A stretch of DNA of 64,000 nt from Pleurostoma richardsiae (taxonomy: Eukaryota > Ascomycota > Sordariomycetes > Calosphaeriales > Pleurostomataceae): the NCBI GenBank assembly GCA_030052745.1, contig JANBVO010000024.1:186001-250000 (forward strand). The letters run 5' to 3'. The notes under the pieces are model-generated. The model saw only the letters and a program-made list of their open reading frames with translations, was not told where the DNA came from and did not search any database. Shown piece by piece: positions 24,212 to 36,645 of the stretch. Positions within the stretch are counted from its first letter, which is position 1. Each line of letters opens with the position of its first letter. The position numbers and the translations under genes are program-made.

Positions 24212-26426
24212 GAAAGGAACAAAAGCCAAGATGCAATAAAGATGCCCTGCCCTGGTGCAGCTTCCCTCTCCGTCCCCAGCCGTCAGCGTCTCCACATTGT
24301 ACACTGCGGCAAGGATCAGGAAGTATTCGTGCTAGGACGACGAACGGAGGTTAGGGCGAGAGTCGGATGGCAGGACTCGAGACACCTGTAAAAGGAGGCT
24401 GAGCTCGGATGCACAACGGCAAGAGGGCAGGCGGGGCGTCGGCAGCCGTGTTGGGACAAGCGCCTGCAAGGCTAATATCTGATCGACCTTCAAGCGAGGG
24501 ATTCTGTAACAGCATCTGTTCCATCGTCTGAACATGCTACAGCACGCCCCTCTTGGGCTGAAAACTTTTCCCTCCTTCCAAAGACAGCTGTCTTGTTTCA
24601 CCCGGTACGCCACGGTGTCTTGTTTCTTGGGCTCTCATGGGTCGCATCAGAGACCTGCCACCTTATGTTTCGTTACCCTCATGTGAAGCCGGGTGAGGTA
24701 GAGTTCCGCTGCCGACTCTCCTATATGATTAGCAACTCAAGTCTACGTCACGGCAACAGCGTAGAGAGAGGACTGCAGGTGGTTGGACCGGCAAGAGCAA
24801 AATGCCGTTCAAGTGAGATGGTATGTGAGAACCCCAGACTCTGCAAAGAGTCAGAGAATAAGCCCGCCAACTTCAGAAAGCCTCTTGTCTGAGGCCAATA
24901 AGCTTCCATTCTAAGCTTAGAAATGGCCGTGACCTCCAAGATATCCGGCGGCTACAGAGCGGCCACTGAGAAGAGATAGGGGCGAATGTACCTGCAGCGC
25001 TCCACCACAGATGAGACGGGACGATGCGGCCGGCGTTCCAGAAAGCCAGATTGACTTGGGGCACAACCGCCAACCTAAACTCATCTGAGCTTCGCGGGCT
25101 GCGTCTTGACGTAGAAATCAGGTCAGGCCCACGAGCTGGCCGAGACCGCAAGAGAACCCTTCCCAGTCTCTCCAATCGCTTTGCGAGTACGACGCACCTC
25201 AGCCTCCCCCGGCTTCAGCGACTGCCGACACGGCGCTGACGAGTCTGCGAAGCTCTCTCTCATGCGGGAGGAGGAGACCTTAACCAAGCTAGCGGTGTTT
25301 GCTTCCCCTTTAGCAGTGGCTTGAGCGGGTACAGGTACCTGGACAGCCGAGGGGCGAGGCTGCAAGCCAAAGTACCCGCGCTAAGTTGTCAGCCACAGGG
25401 TGCTCCCGTCCCCTGCCAAGACGGAAAACGCTAAAAAAGGTTGATTTAGGTTGTGCGTCGAACCGCTAACAGCTTAACTTTTAGAGTTATTTCAGCTAAT
25501 CTCGGTTCCCTATCTGGTAACGCAACTCACCTCGCCTGCGATGCACAGCTAGCAACAGTCGAAATTCACAGAGGGAATGCGCCCTGAGGGCATGCCGAAT
25601 GCTCTGGAGCTTGCAACACGGCTTCGTTCCTCTCTCTGGCGCCAACAATGGTCTTTTCTCAGGATGTACCTTTCTGAGCGCAGAGGCCCGAGCGAAGACC
25701 TCGCCCCCCTGCCGGTACGGAGGTACCTTCCCTTAAGCCGCTAGTCAAGTGTCAAAACACAACCCGAGACGAATCTGTCACAGCGCAACTCCTGCATCAA
25801 CGGTCCTGAGATACCGGTCCAGGGCAAGCCTTGCGCTTCCGTGCTGCTACCCTAGCTCGCCTAGCTGTCGCCCAGCAATACTACCGGAGACTCGTCTCAA
25901 GACAGAAACGCCGCAGAGCGGACCTCGGAAATGGTGATTGCGGGCAATGCGGTCCCCGTCCCTTCGCCTCCCTGCCTAGACATGGCTTAATCGGACCCTT
26001 GGGCCCCCGGCTGTCAACCCTGTACGGATGATTTCCTGCTGGTGTTTCGAGACGACCTCCTAGCTGGGGTAGCATGGTCTCTGCCGGGCCATCTGCGGCC
26101 TTGGATCTTCATGCTTGGATTTAAGCACTCGAGGCCCCCCCGAGCCCAGGTCGTTTTCGTCTCTTTTCCTCTTGTTTCCTCTATCCCTTCTCATCGCCGT
26201 GTTGCCCGTGTGTTAGACAGACGGATATCCGCTCTTTTTGGTTTCTTGCTTCCTTCGCTTCTCTTAATACTTCTCTCACGAGCAGGCACTCGCCATCCAG
26301 TTCCTTCAGCTTTGCCGGTCATTTCGTCCCGCTTTCAATCAAGTGCTAGCCAGTCCCCAGGAGTGAGAGGAAGGAGTCTACATCATCGGCCTGGTCCGCT
26401 TGAAAACCCTTAATCGTATATCGAAA
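24212..26426. other. 2.2-kb intergenic region without recognised genes
   Basis: The open frames here are short, overlap on both strands and show no domain or splice structure. CT-rich sequence at about 26155-26345 is probably the leader and promoter of the downstream cupredoxin gene. No transposon or RNA gene recognised. Confidence 0.5.
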
Positions 26427-27560
26427 ATGAAGTTCTCTGCAGCGTTGGCAATGGCCGTGGCGCCCCTGGCGTTGGCGAAGTCTGTCCGCAACAGCTACCC
26501 TGTTCGACGGGATCCCGTGAACGTCGCGCGAAGCCCTTCTCCGAACGCAAAGGCGAAGGCAGGCATCTCGGAGTTGTCTCTGCAGGGGCTGTCTGGCTTT
26601 GGCATCACCGAGACGCAGTTGTCGGAGGTCATCGTGATCTGGGTTAACCCCGGCTCCGGAGCCGCCACGACGACGATCAACCAACAGCAAACTGTCACCC
26701 AGACCGTCACGGTGACCAACGCGGCCGAGGCGGGGACAACCACGCTCGCGTCTTCCGCCAGCACCACCGTCGGCGCGACCGGTGCCACCCACAGTGTCAT
26801 AGTCGGTGGCGCTGCTGGCCTCGTATACACCCCGAACGAGATCCAGGCTGTTCCCGGTGACATGGTCATCTTCACCTTCATGAGCGCCAACCACACTGCA
26901 ACTCAGTCCGCCTTCGACACGCCTTGCGAAGCTCTCGCCGGTGGCATGGACTCCGGATTCCAGCCGAACGCCAACAACAGCGTCAACCCCCCGCCGCAAG
27001 TTGCCATGCAAGTCATGGTTGACACTCCTCTCTGTAAGTACCTCGTCTTCACTCGCCCCCCAAGGCGGACTCTCACTGACATTCGAACTCTAGGGTTCTA
27101 CTGCAAGCAGAAGGGCCACTGCGGAAAGGGCATGACCTTCTCCATCAACCCTACCGCCGCCAAGACCCAGGCGATGTTCCAGGCAATGGCCATCGCCCAG
27201 AACGGCACCGGCACCGGCAGCGCCATCACCGGCAACGGTACCGCCGCCGCTCCCGCCGAGGGCAGCTCATCCGTCGCTACCACCGCGACGTCTCTCCTGC
27301 CCCTCGGCACTGAGAGCGCGGCGGCCTCCACTGCCACCTCGAGCGTCGTCACCGGCACTGGAACTACCAACGCCGATGGCTCCTGCGCCTGCGCGGTCGT
27401 TTGCGCCGTTGGCTCGTTCCCGGCTGTCCAGGCCCAGGGCATCGGCGCCTTCGGTGGCTTCTCAGGTTAGTTCCCGCCTGCTCACTCTAGCATGAGGACT
27501 CGAAGAAGGACTAACCAGCGTGGTACAGGTGCGCTACCCGCGAGCATGGTCGCCGCATGA
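26427..27560 (+). CDS. secreted cupredoxin (serine/threonine-rich, possibly GPI-anchored)
   Basis: Exons are 26427-27033, 27094-27465 and 27529-27560, giving about 336 residues. A signal peptide MKFSAALAMAVAPLALA begins the protein. After a Thr-rich segment comes a plastocyanin-like domain (about residues 120-245): HSVIVGG, VYTPNEIQAVPGDMVIFTF, SANHTATQSAF, then WFYCKQKGHCGKGM. The His in SANH and the Cys, His and Met in the last motif supply the four ligands of a type-1 copper site. The C-terminal third is Ser/Thr/Gly/Ala-rich with N-glycosylation motifs (QNGT, GNGT). The last 25 residues are only weakly hydrophobic, so GPI anchoring is possible but not proven. Relatives are fungal extracellular serine-rich proteins, often made on surfaces or during infection. 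It likely binds copper; substrate or partner unknown. Confidence 0.88.
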
Positions 27561-28308
27561 GGAGGGTGCCGGGTTAGGAGAAAACTTCGATATACCGTTC
27601 TTGGGAGTTAGGTCGTTTTTTTTTCTGTAGATTTACCCCTTCAACTCATTCCGGGGCAGAACCGCTTTTTGGGGGGGCTAGACTCTACCAACCGGCATGA
27701 AGGCATATATATGACTGGTTCGTATTTCTGGATGAGAGAGAAACTTAATTATGAAATTTGATGAAACCGTTAAAAAACCTCTCCGTCTCGTTCCTCGAAG
27801 ATGAGGCTTCTCCCTGAGAGGGATAGTAGATAAGACCAGGAGCTGAGGGGCCAGCTGCGTGGTCGGTCAGGTCTTGAGTCAAAATGTGAGGTTGGCCTCG
27901 CCGGAAACATGTATGGCACGCCGCCTGAGCACTGTGACTCGATTCTATGTGTAAGGATGTGTAATGAACGCTGGTGAAGCGCCCCTGAAATGACCACGTA
28001 AACTCGTCGTCTCATTGACCCTGTCCCGGGAACTATTGTCGTCATGGAAAAAGTAACTGCCTCTTTGAAGCGCCAGCCCGAAATGCCCACATCTTTCGCC
28101 GTCGCCGATGTCGAGGATGAACTCACGAGTCCATTCCCGGCGGATAAAAAGAACAGAAAAAGGAGTCGCTCTTCTTCCTCTTTAACCACCACCACCACCA
28201 CCACCACTAGTACCCTGACAAGCCGAGTGATATAATTATTTCACGTGGCCGTTTCCACCGTCCTCGCCGTGTCGGTCTGGTTGCCAACTCGGCAGCCCCT
28301 CGCAGTCT
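27561..28308. other. convergent intergenic region with a CCA microsatellite
   Basis: About 750 bases between the cupredoxin and SERF-like stop codons. It contains a short (CCA)n run at about 28185-28207. No gene recognised. Confidence 0.55.
28185..28207. repeat. (CCA)n microsatellite
   Basis: About seven consecutive ACC/CCA units follow TTTA at 28181-28184. It lies in non-coding sequence between two converging genes. Confidence 0.8.
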
Positions 28309-28720
28309 CTATTTCTTTCCACCTGCCGCCGCTCCGTCGGCGTTCCCGGCCTGCTTCCGGGCATCGGCTATAAGACGAGATCAAAAGTCAGCCAACAACT
28401 AAGGTAGACGCTGTCGAGCGCAGCTGAAGTGTCCAAAGAGACCGAAAAAGGGGCATGAGCGACGTACCAGCCGCCTGCTTCTCGCGCATCTTCTGCGCTA
28501 GAGCGTCCCTGTCCCGCTGCATCTCGGCGCCGGTCTTGGTATTGGCCTTCTTCTGCAGAGGAGGGTTAGCACACACATCCAAAGCAAATGATCGAGACCA
28601 GTGTGTTGCGGGAGTGAGGTAGCGAGCGAGACGCCAGGGGGTGCAGCTGTTGCTTACCATTCCAGCCTGCTTCTTCAGGTTGGCCTCCCGGGCCTTGTCG
28701 CGCTGATTGCCGCGTGCCAT
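28309..28720 (-). CDS. SERF/4F5 family small basic protein
   Basis: Exons are 28658-28720, 28468-28552 and 28309-28367, giving 68 residues. The N-terminus MARGNQRDKAREANLKKQ is the 4F5/SERF signature. Next is KKANTKTGAEMQRDRDAL, then a Lys-rich tail ending GGKK. SERF proteins are small, highly charged, largely disordered proteins that promote amyloid assembly in animals and also bind RNA. Both introns have good GT-AG ends and phase closes, so this short three-exon gene is well supported despite its size. Automated callers often miss or mis-splice such genes. Confidence 0.9.
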
Positions 28721-30529
28721 GGCGGACGACTTGGGCTGGTGGACTGAAAAAGAATCCGATGATAGGTGTATAGGAGAGAAAGAGAGCGCGTTGCTGCTTG
28801 TGCGCAAGCTGGGCTCGAAGAAGAGGATTCGATGTCGTGGTCTGCGAGAGGACGGGAATTTTTCGAGCCGAAGCGGGAGGGCGCGCCTCAGCGGTTAGCA
28901 GCGACCTTTAAACAGAAACTCGGCGGGGGCCTGCCCTCGAGGGAAGAAGGCCGGCGAAGGCGAGCGAGGCTGTCTGTGGCTCAGCTTGGATTCTGGTGAC
29001 TCGGCTAGACCCACTGGCGCGTGGCTTTCCATGTTAGTGCATGTAAGTTACGGAGGACACTACTGGTACCCAAACAACCGTCTCTCCGCTTCCGATTAAT
29101 CCGGCAGTATCAGTGTAGGATTTAGCTGACAGACGGACTTTGTTATACAGCCTCCCCCCTGAAGATATCAAGGCCCGTGGGCTGTGGCTTATCTGTACAG
29201 TAGGTCTTCTTGTTCAGCCTCTCTGAAAGGATAGTAGGAAATATGGCAAACTTCGTTTATTATTACACCATTTGTTCTAACTCTCGGAAGCGGTGAGACA
29301 GTTATTTTGGTACGGATAGTGTCCTCCGCAGTTGGCGGCTTCTTCTTCTGGGCCTAGATGGGGCAATACTTTTGTCCAATCAGAAGGTTGACAGCGGGAG
29401 AGTTGGAGATCGATAGGGGCAGCCCCCACTGCAGAACGGAGGACGTATCACGAGTTTGACAACTGCTGTGCACGCCATGGCCCGTTGCTCGTCAGACCAT
29501 ACCTTCTCCTCTGCAGGAGGTGGGATGTTGGAACTTACTGTCAAATCCTGGCATGCAGAATAACGTGTTGAATAACCAGCGGCTCTGTTTGTAGCGCTGC
29601 CCCTGACTGGATACTCAAGAGGTGTAGGTTGAGGCTCAACTGCCGTCCACTTCATCGATGCTCCCAGAGTTCGTGGAGTCGAGAAGAGGCTGCCACATCA
29701 AAAGGAATATTTATATCAGCGAGTGCTGATGTCTTGGTCTCATTCCGCTTGATTTTCATGTCTCCCAGCGTCGGTGGAAGGCTTGTGGCCGAATTGATGC
29801 CAGTTGGAATAGACGATGAGGCGGCGACACAACAGTTGTTCTGTGGGTAAGTTGTTGAAAAAGGGGTTTTCACCGAAGCTCAACCTATCATTTATTGGTC
29901 CCTATGAGTCCTTTGAGCCCTGCTTCCAAGGAGCGGTCTCGGATGCGACTTTGAGGATGAAATGGTGAGGAGGAGGTCGAGAAAGTCGAGGCACAAGGCA
30001 CCGGCCTTCGTGAGTCCCGCGGCCCTCAGGGGAAGTGAATGATATTTTGGCACGGGTGAGGTCGATGTCAAAGGCGAATACAGCATGCTGTTCTCCTTGT
30101 ACCTATGGAGGTACTAGTACAAGGTACTTCGTGCGTTGACAGTTCAGGTTGGCTCACTCGCCGCTCGTTGAGACGGAAGTGAATGAAGGGCGTGTCATCG
30201 TGAGGCACGTCGCGCTCACTGTTTACTTTTTTCACCCTCGCGAAGCTGCAAGAAGCTTAAGGAAAGGAACCTACTACACAGCTCTTGCCGCCCTTTCTCT
30301 TCCAACTTTTCTTCCTTCAAACTACTCACCACCCCATCAACGCACTGTCGAGGCTAGAAGCGCCTTGAAAGCAATCACGCCGAACTAAAAGAAGCACAAC
30401 CACGAGGACAACAAAGCTCGTGTCAACTCCGTTCTCATGAGCTTCATCGGCGAGGTCCTTCTTATGGTCACTCCGAGTTCTACCCATCTCTCTAAGTATC
30501 TCCCTTCTTCACCACATTGAACAGTCAAA
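28721..30529. other. 1.8-kb divergent intergenic region
   Basis: Between the SERF-like start and the DUF7918 start. Short open frames on both strands lack domains. A CT-rich tract at about 30280-30330 is likely leader sequence for the plus-strand gene. No repeat or RNA gene recognised. Confidence 0.5.
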
Positions 30530-31495
30530 ATGGCCATCTTTGAAGAGCTGGGCATCAGTGCCACTATCTTGATCGACGGTAAACCTGCCAAAGAGTATGA
30601 CAACCATAAAGAGGACCCAAAGTACCGGGAGGGCAACGCAGATGCCGCATTCCAGTCGAAGTATATTGAGGTGGTTGATGCCGCCGCTTTTAAACTCTGC
30701 TTCACAATGCGCAGAAGCAAGAAGAAGTTCCCCTGGCTGTGGAAGGACGGCAAGCATTGCGTCACGTTCGTTGCGGCGGTTGATGGCCAAATCACCCAGG
30801 AAGAAACCCTCGTCTCTGGCGAACAGGGCCGGAAGCTCGTCTGGCGCGGCTACACGGCAGGTCTCAAGGACCATCCCGAGGGAGAGGGCATTGTTGTCCT
30901 GAAAGACTTCAAGTTCCAGGCTGTCACTTTGGGTAAGCCAGCATTCACACAGAAGATTTGAAGGCTCACTCGCGCTGAGAAATCACCACAGTCGAAGACA
31001 CCGATCGTGAGCGGGTCGCCAAGGACAAGGTCCGATCAGAGACCATGGGAGTCATCAACGTCTCCGTGTTCAGATCCGTCCGCACCGGCGAAGAAGGCCT
31101 AAGAGAGTCAACCTCACGTGTCACTGAGCCTAACTTCTCTGTCGCCGAGAAAGCTCTGAATGGCCGCGCCATCTCCCATGCGACCGGGTGCGCATCCCCC
31201 ATCCACACTTCTTCCCAGTCGCGCTCTAACTAGATGACAGGTTCGGCGACTCTCATGTCCTGCCTACCGATGACAGCCGCACTGCCATCTTGGAGTACCC
31301 AGACCACTTGCCATTTGCGGTTTTTATTTTCAGATTCCGCTCGAGAAGTATGCTAAACGTCTCGCCTGTCACGCGTTGAGGGCAATGCTGACGGTTTCCG
31401 CAGAGGCACTCATGCAGGAGTGCATCATCCCCCGTGATCCGGAGCCGACTTATATCAACGGTATCGAGTTTATCGACCTGACTCAGGAAGACTGA
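30530..31495 (+). CDS. DUF7918-type fungal protein of unknown function
   Basis: Exons are 30530-30932, 30992-31187, 31241-31347 and 31404-31495, all with GT-AG introns, giving 265 residues. The N-terminal half alternates beta-like strands: ATILIDGKPAKEYD, SKYIEVVDAAAFKLCF, CVTFVAAVDGQ. The middle has GVINVSVFRSVRTG, then the block FAVFIFRFRSRKALMQECIIP and a short acidic tail. This order resembles the DUF7918 family, which is expanded in filamentous fungi and has no assigned biochemical function. There is no signal peptide or membrane segment. No neighbouring gene hints at a role. Confidence 0.78.
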
Positions 31496-31931
31496 GTTAG
31501 ATCCCGCGCATGAGGCCTTTGAAGCGGAAGGCAAGGGCGGGCAGAATGATTTGCCTTGCACATGAACACGAGTGAAAGCGAGAAAACCGAAATTGCCCAG
31601 CAAGATCGCCTGGTGATGTTTGGGGTTTTTCAGCCATGGATAAATGGCTTGTTAGGAATATTATTGCCGGCCGGACTGGTGTATACTCGCCAGCAGCATC
31701 ACGACTTTTGTACCATCGTTCCTCAGGTTGAACTGGACAGGACCCAAGGTATCACGAAGTCAACGAAGCAATTATGAAGTCACAGGATGAATCACGAATG
31801 TCAACGAAGGATCAAGGAAGTCAACTGAGGAATCACGGAAGCAAAGCTTCACACAGATGGCAATGGGTAGTACGATGTGATTAGTTAGGGTCCTATAGCT
31901 CACCAATGCCAATCAATCTCCTCTTCTCCAG
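31496..31931. other. convergent 3' region between DUF7918 gene and Dicer-like 2
   Basis: About 435 bases. A loosely repeated phrase (ATCACGAAGTCAACGAAG and variants such as CACGAATGTCAACGAAGG) occurs at about 31750-31850. No gene recognised. Confidence 0.5.
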
Positions 31932-34900
31932 TCAACTCTGAGCCCCTTCTTTTGCGGCCTTCAGCGCCTGAATTGCCTCCATAGCCGCCAGAGTCTTCGC
32001 CTCCTCTCTGTACAGGGCACCGCCCACCTCAGCGACGACCCTCTTGCCCTTCCCAAGCAGCACTTTGCACGAGAACGTCCTCCCACTCCCGTTCCGCCCG
32101 CCGCCGCCGCGATCCTCCTCCCCCTCCACCTCGCTCATAACCGACTCCACCACGTACTCGACCGACTCCTTGTCCGCCACCCGGCCCAGCTCCTCCTTGG
32201 GGTGCAGCACGTGCACCCCGTCGGCCAGGATGCGATCCATGTACCGCAGAATACCCGCGCGCTCCACTAGCGCCTGGCACTCGGCCAGCGACCCCGAGTC
32301 CACCCACACCGCACCCACCAGGCTCTCGAAGATGTCCGAGAAGAACTTCGGCACGCGCAGCCGCGCCATCTGTGCCCAGGGGTAGCGCCGGCCCTCCCAG
32401 ATGGCGGAGAACAGCTCGTCGCGCATCTCCGCGTGCCGCCGCACCGTGGCCTGCTGCTCGAGGGCGAGCTCGGAGGAGGAGTGGCGCATGAAGCTCCACA
32501 GGGGGAGGGTGGTCTCCGACTCGACGAGCGTGGTGGTGGCCCCCTCTGCGCTGCCCCCGCGGTCACCGGCGCCGCTTCCGCCCGTCACGACGGCGTCGAA
32601 GCGCTTCTGGGTGGTGCTCCACTCCATGACGAGGAAGCCGAGGATGTCGCCGTTCACGAGGGCCGTGCGCAGCAGGTGCATGTCGAAGTGCGCGAGCTCC
32701 GGCTTCTTGATCAGCTCTGTGACAACGACGTGGTCGAGGATGGCGTCGCCGAGGAACTCTAGGCGGTCGAGGCAGGTAACGGCCCGCCCGACGTTGTATG
32801 ACGCGTGCGTCATCGCCTCCACGAGCAGCGACTTGCGCTGGAAGGTGTAGCCTATGATGTCCTCGACGGGTTGCAGCGTGGGCGGCAGCGTTGTGTCCGG
32901 CATGGCGAGGCTGAAGAGAGTCTCGCGATCATCCTCGAGAGGATTCCATTCCGCCTCCGGGATGAAGAGCGCCGTGCACTTGAGGGCGGCGGGGAAGTCG
33001 CCGTCTATCCAGGAGGCGCCGATAAGGGCCTCAACGACGTCGGCGAGGGTCTTGGTGGAGAGCTCCCTTTTTGGAGCATTGGCGACCCCAGGAGGCTCCC
33101 TGAGGAGGTCATCGATGTATGGGGGCCGCCACTTATCCAGTCTCAGCTGGCGAGTAATGATGAACTGATCGAGTCCACGTTCTACCGACGCTCTGCAGAG
33201 GCGAGAGTTGGAGACGATCTTGTCTTTTCGTAGGGAAAGGAGACCTTCAGGCCAATATGGATCTGCTTGTAGAGTCAGCCTAGTTATAAGATGTGGGAAG
33301 GTCGCGCATCTGGGTAGAAAGAGAGTGCTAATCAAGAGAATCCAAGGCTAAGGACTTACGGGCTGCCGAGACCCTCACTGTCGTGAATAGCTTGAGGAGG
33401 GAATCACCCAGGAACTCGATTCTCTCGTAGTTTGTTGGCTCTCTGGCGCTCGAGGCGCTGATTGCTGTGGCGACGAGAGAGAGATCCGAGATTCCGATAG
33501 CTCCTAGTTTCGATGAGAGCAAACTTTGGGCAACAAGGTAAACCTCGAGGTAGTGGATGATTGGCGGAAGCAAAAGGCCAACCTGCGCATACACGAGCGG
33601 CAAACTATCTGCCTTGGTCTCGAATGCAGGCAACACCCGCGGATACATATTGGTAGTCTTCGCCTCGACTTGTGGTTGTTGCTGCGGGTGGAAGAAGCCC
33701 GTTTTCTTTGGCCACTTCTTCACCACAAGATAGGGGCTATCTTCGGGCGAATCTTCAAATCCCCGATACACTTCTTTCACAGATTCAATAGGCGGCTTGG
33801 CGGGTATCCAACTCTGGTAAAGATAGGGAGTGTTGAAGATGTCCCTGACCAAGTACTGCTGCTTTTCTTCTTCGGGCTTGTCAATGTCGAAGTCGTGGCT
33901 TGCTATCTGAGCTAACGAGAGACGAACGTCTCTTGCTACGAGTCGTATGACGCAAGACGAGTCCTTAACCTCCCAGCGATGACCATAGGCAAGGGCGAGA
34001 AGCACGGATGTGTGGTCAACAGTGCTGTTTGACTCGTGAACTTCAGGGGACTCCTGTGTTCCTGCCATGGTCACATCAGGTCCGAGGCTCAGAGTCCATG
34101 CCGTTTTGGAATCCCAGTACAATACGACTGGTCTGACGTCCGGTATAGGGACCGGAAGGCTCAGCTCAAGCTGGCATAATAGGGCTCCGTTTCCATCGAC
34201 CAGATGGAGCGTGCGTCGGTACAAGTCAGCTTCGCTGCTGACCCAAGCGTGGGCTATATGGTGCCATGGGTTGAGTTGCTCATTGACGGTCATGACACCT
34301 GGCCTCGTGTCATCTTTGGCTAAGTCAGACTCTCTCAGTGGCACCAGATGATCATTAACGAAACCGGCGTGATAGAGAGCTACGTAGGCTTGGAACGCAG
34401 CGTCCTTTGTGGCGTTCTTCTCCGATCTCCATGGCATGCTGCTCCTGAACTCGCGGAGGTCAGGCGGAAGACACACCGGAAGCAGGACGACTGCCGTTAG
34501 CATTACTTGCACGCCTAGTAGTTCGCTGTCGCCGACCTTGTGGATGATGTAGTCCGGGCTCCAGTCCACATACCTCCTGGAGGATAAGGTCGCGCAGAAA
34601 TGCTCCAGATGGGACTTTGCTCCGTCGATGGACAAGCGCGCATTTGTGCTTGGCACGACGAAATCGGGGAAGTCTGGCGCCTCCGAGTCTTCGATGCTCT
34701 CGATTTCACGCAGCTCTCGCATCTCGTCTTCGTAGTGCCGCTTCATTTCCTCCTCATAGGCTTCCCAGTCCGTGGCTGATTCATTCTCTTCCAGGAGAAT
34801 GTATAGCCGCGAGGTGCGCATTCTGGCCCTCCCTCGTCGCTGGATGAATGACTTGGGGTTGGCCGGTTTGTCCATGCAGACAACAAGATTACAGGCTGGA

Positions 34901-36645
34901 ACGTCTATCCCCTCCTCTAGGACGCTGGTCGCAACGAGGAGATTTGTCCTGCCTAGACGGAAGTTCTCGAGCGACTTGAGATAGTCTGTGTGTGAGAGAT
35001 CGAGGAAGTCTTGTCTCCTGCCTGGCATTGTGGACGTTCCCACCATGGTTCCAATGCGGTACCGACGACTGACCTCAGGGTGTGTGGACAATATGTGTGA
35101 AAGTACGGCGGTAGTAGCGCGTTCTTTGACGAATATTATGCCCCGTGCATTGTCCTCTGAGAAGGAAACGAGTATGTGGATGAGCTGTTGGACCTTGTCG
35201 GACAAGCCGGTCCCTGCCGAATTCAAGGCTCTCGGCATGACGGCGTTGATGCCGCGCAAGATGCCGGCCAGATAGCGAGCTTCGAAGTCGTTCCATTTTT
35301 CGCTATCAAACTCTTGGTTTCTCATCCCAAAGAGAAAACGACGTTTAACTTCTGGAATGTACCAGTCCGCGGCCCATTGACCAAGGTCTCGACACATCTC
35401 TGCGCTCCTCCGGCAGAATGACCTCATCTGCGTCTGTATAGGGGTGTCGCGCTTCATCAAGGCTCTTTCGAGCTTCCTTCGACTCCGATCCGTATTTTCA
35501 GACTTCAACTGGAGGACGTATGGATCAGTCGCGATATCTAGGCCCTCATATGCCCTCTGCAGGTTCAGCATGTTGCGGGTATACTCGTCAGGTGGCGATG
35601 GCATAGGTTGCGGTTTGTAAGACCAAGTATACAGGGAAGGTCGATTGACATGGGAAAGGAGCTCTTCTCTGTGCTTATTGGGACTTCGGCAGACGGCATC
35701 CAGCGTTTCTTCCAGCTCTTCCAGGCCTCGAAGGTTAGACTGGACATACGGACTGGCCGTCAGACCCAGTATGTGGGGTATCTCCCGTCCTTGTCTCTTT
35801 GCCGGCCAGTAAAAGTCCCTCATGACTCTACTGCCCGGATTGTTCTTGCTACAATTATGTGCTGATGAGGATAAGTTAGCCTAAGTCTTAGTCTTAGGGG
35901 AGATGGAGCACGACGGACCTTCATCGATGACGATGAGAGCAAGGGACTCCAGGGGAACAAAAGCGTGGCTCAGCGCGTCAAGGAGAATCTGATATGTGGA
36001 GACCACGATGCGGACGTTCATCAAGACGGCATCCCAGGTGTTTGAGTCTGACCATGCGTCGATATTGTCGGCTCCGCTGAGGAACCTCGACTGAACGGCG
36101 GGAATTTGCTTGCTGAGAACATCGAATTGCTGGGTACAGAGAGACACGGTTGGGGCTAGGAACCATATCCTCTGACATAAATCGTTAGCAGTAGTCGAGG
36201 TTTTTGGTACATCCACTGACCTTTTCAGGGGAAGCTCGTTCGAGTTCGGCCATGATTCGAAGGACAGCACTTGGGTAGCATCTTAGCAACATTCACCGCT
36301 CGAGAAGCAGTGCACCTACACCTGTGTCTTCCCACTACCGGTGTCCATCTAGTTGCAACCGGTCAGCTGGGCCAAAACACACGCAAAAGAGAGAAAGGGG
36401 TACCATACGGCAACGATGGTGTTTTGCTTGAGGCTCTCCTCGAGCATTTCCCGCTGATAGGCCCTGGCCGTCATTGTTGCGGCATCGATTGGCTTTGGCT
36501 GGGCGTCTTCGTCGACCGAGACATCCTCAAAGGGAAGGTCCTCAGCGACCCCGGTGTTATAGGGGGAGGAGATCACACCGTCGACAAGGCTGCCGACGGC
36601 GGCCTCGTCTTCGTGGTCCTCCTCAGAGTCGTTGTAGTGAGCCAT
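31932..36645 (-). CDS. dcl2: Dicer-like protein 2 (RNase III, RNA silencing)
   Basis: Cuts double-stranded RNA into small RNAs; in fungi DCL2 underlies quelling and antiviral silencing. Exons are 36409-36645, 36320-36348, 36221-36269, 35919-36171, 33360-35861 and 31932-33262, giving 1466 residues. Order: helicase with Walker A MDTGSGKTQ (80-88); DEAH box near 187-190; helicase C with QRRGRARMR; Dicer dimerisation fold (AKSHLEHFCATLSSRRYVDW); RNase IIIa from about 1000 (EFLGDS, acidic residues 1005, 1009, 1098, 1101); RNase IIIb from about 1188 (LEFLGDAILDH with E1192 and D1196, later SDIFESLVGAVW); and a C-terminal double-stranded RNA-binding segment (TFSCKVLLGKGKRVVAEVGG). No PAZ domain is evident, as usual for this clade. 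All catalytic acids appear intact. The 29-nt and 49-nt exons are supported by phase and by the restored helicase motif. Confidence 0.95.

Noticed and set aside
31750-31850. Short repeated phrase resembling a tandem array near the dcl2 3' end
   Set aside because: The copies (ATCACGAAGTCAACGAAG and relatives) are irregular in spacing and sequence and do not form a CRISPR-like or satellite array.
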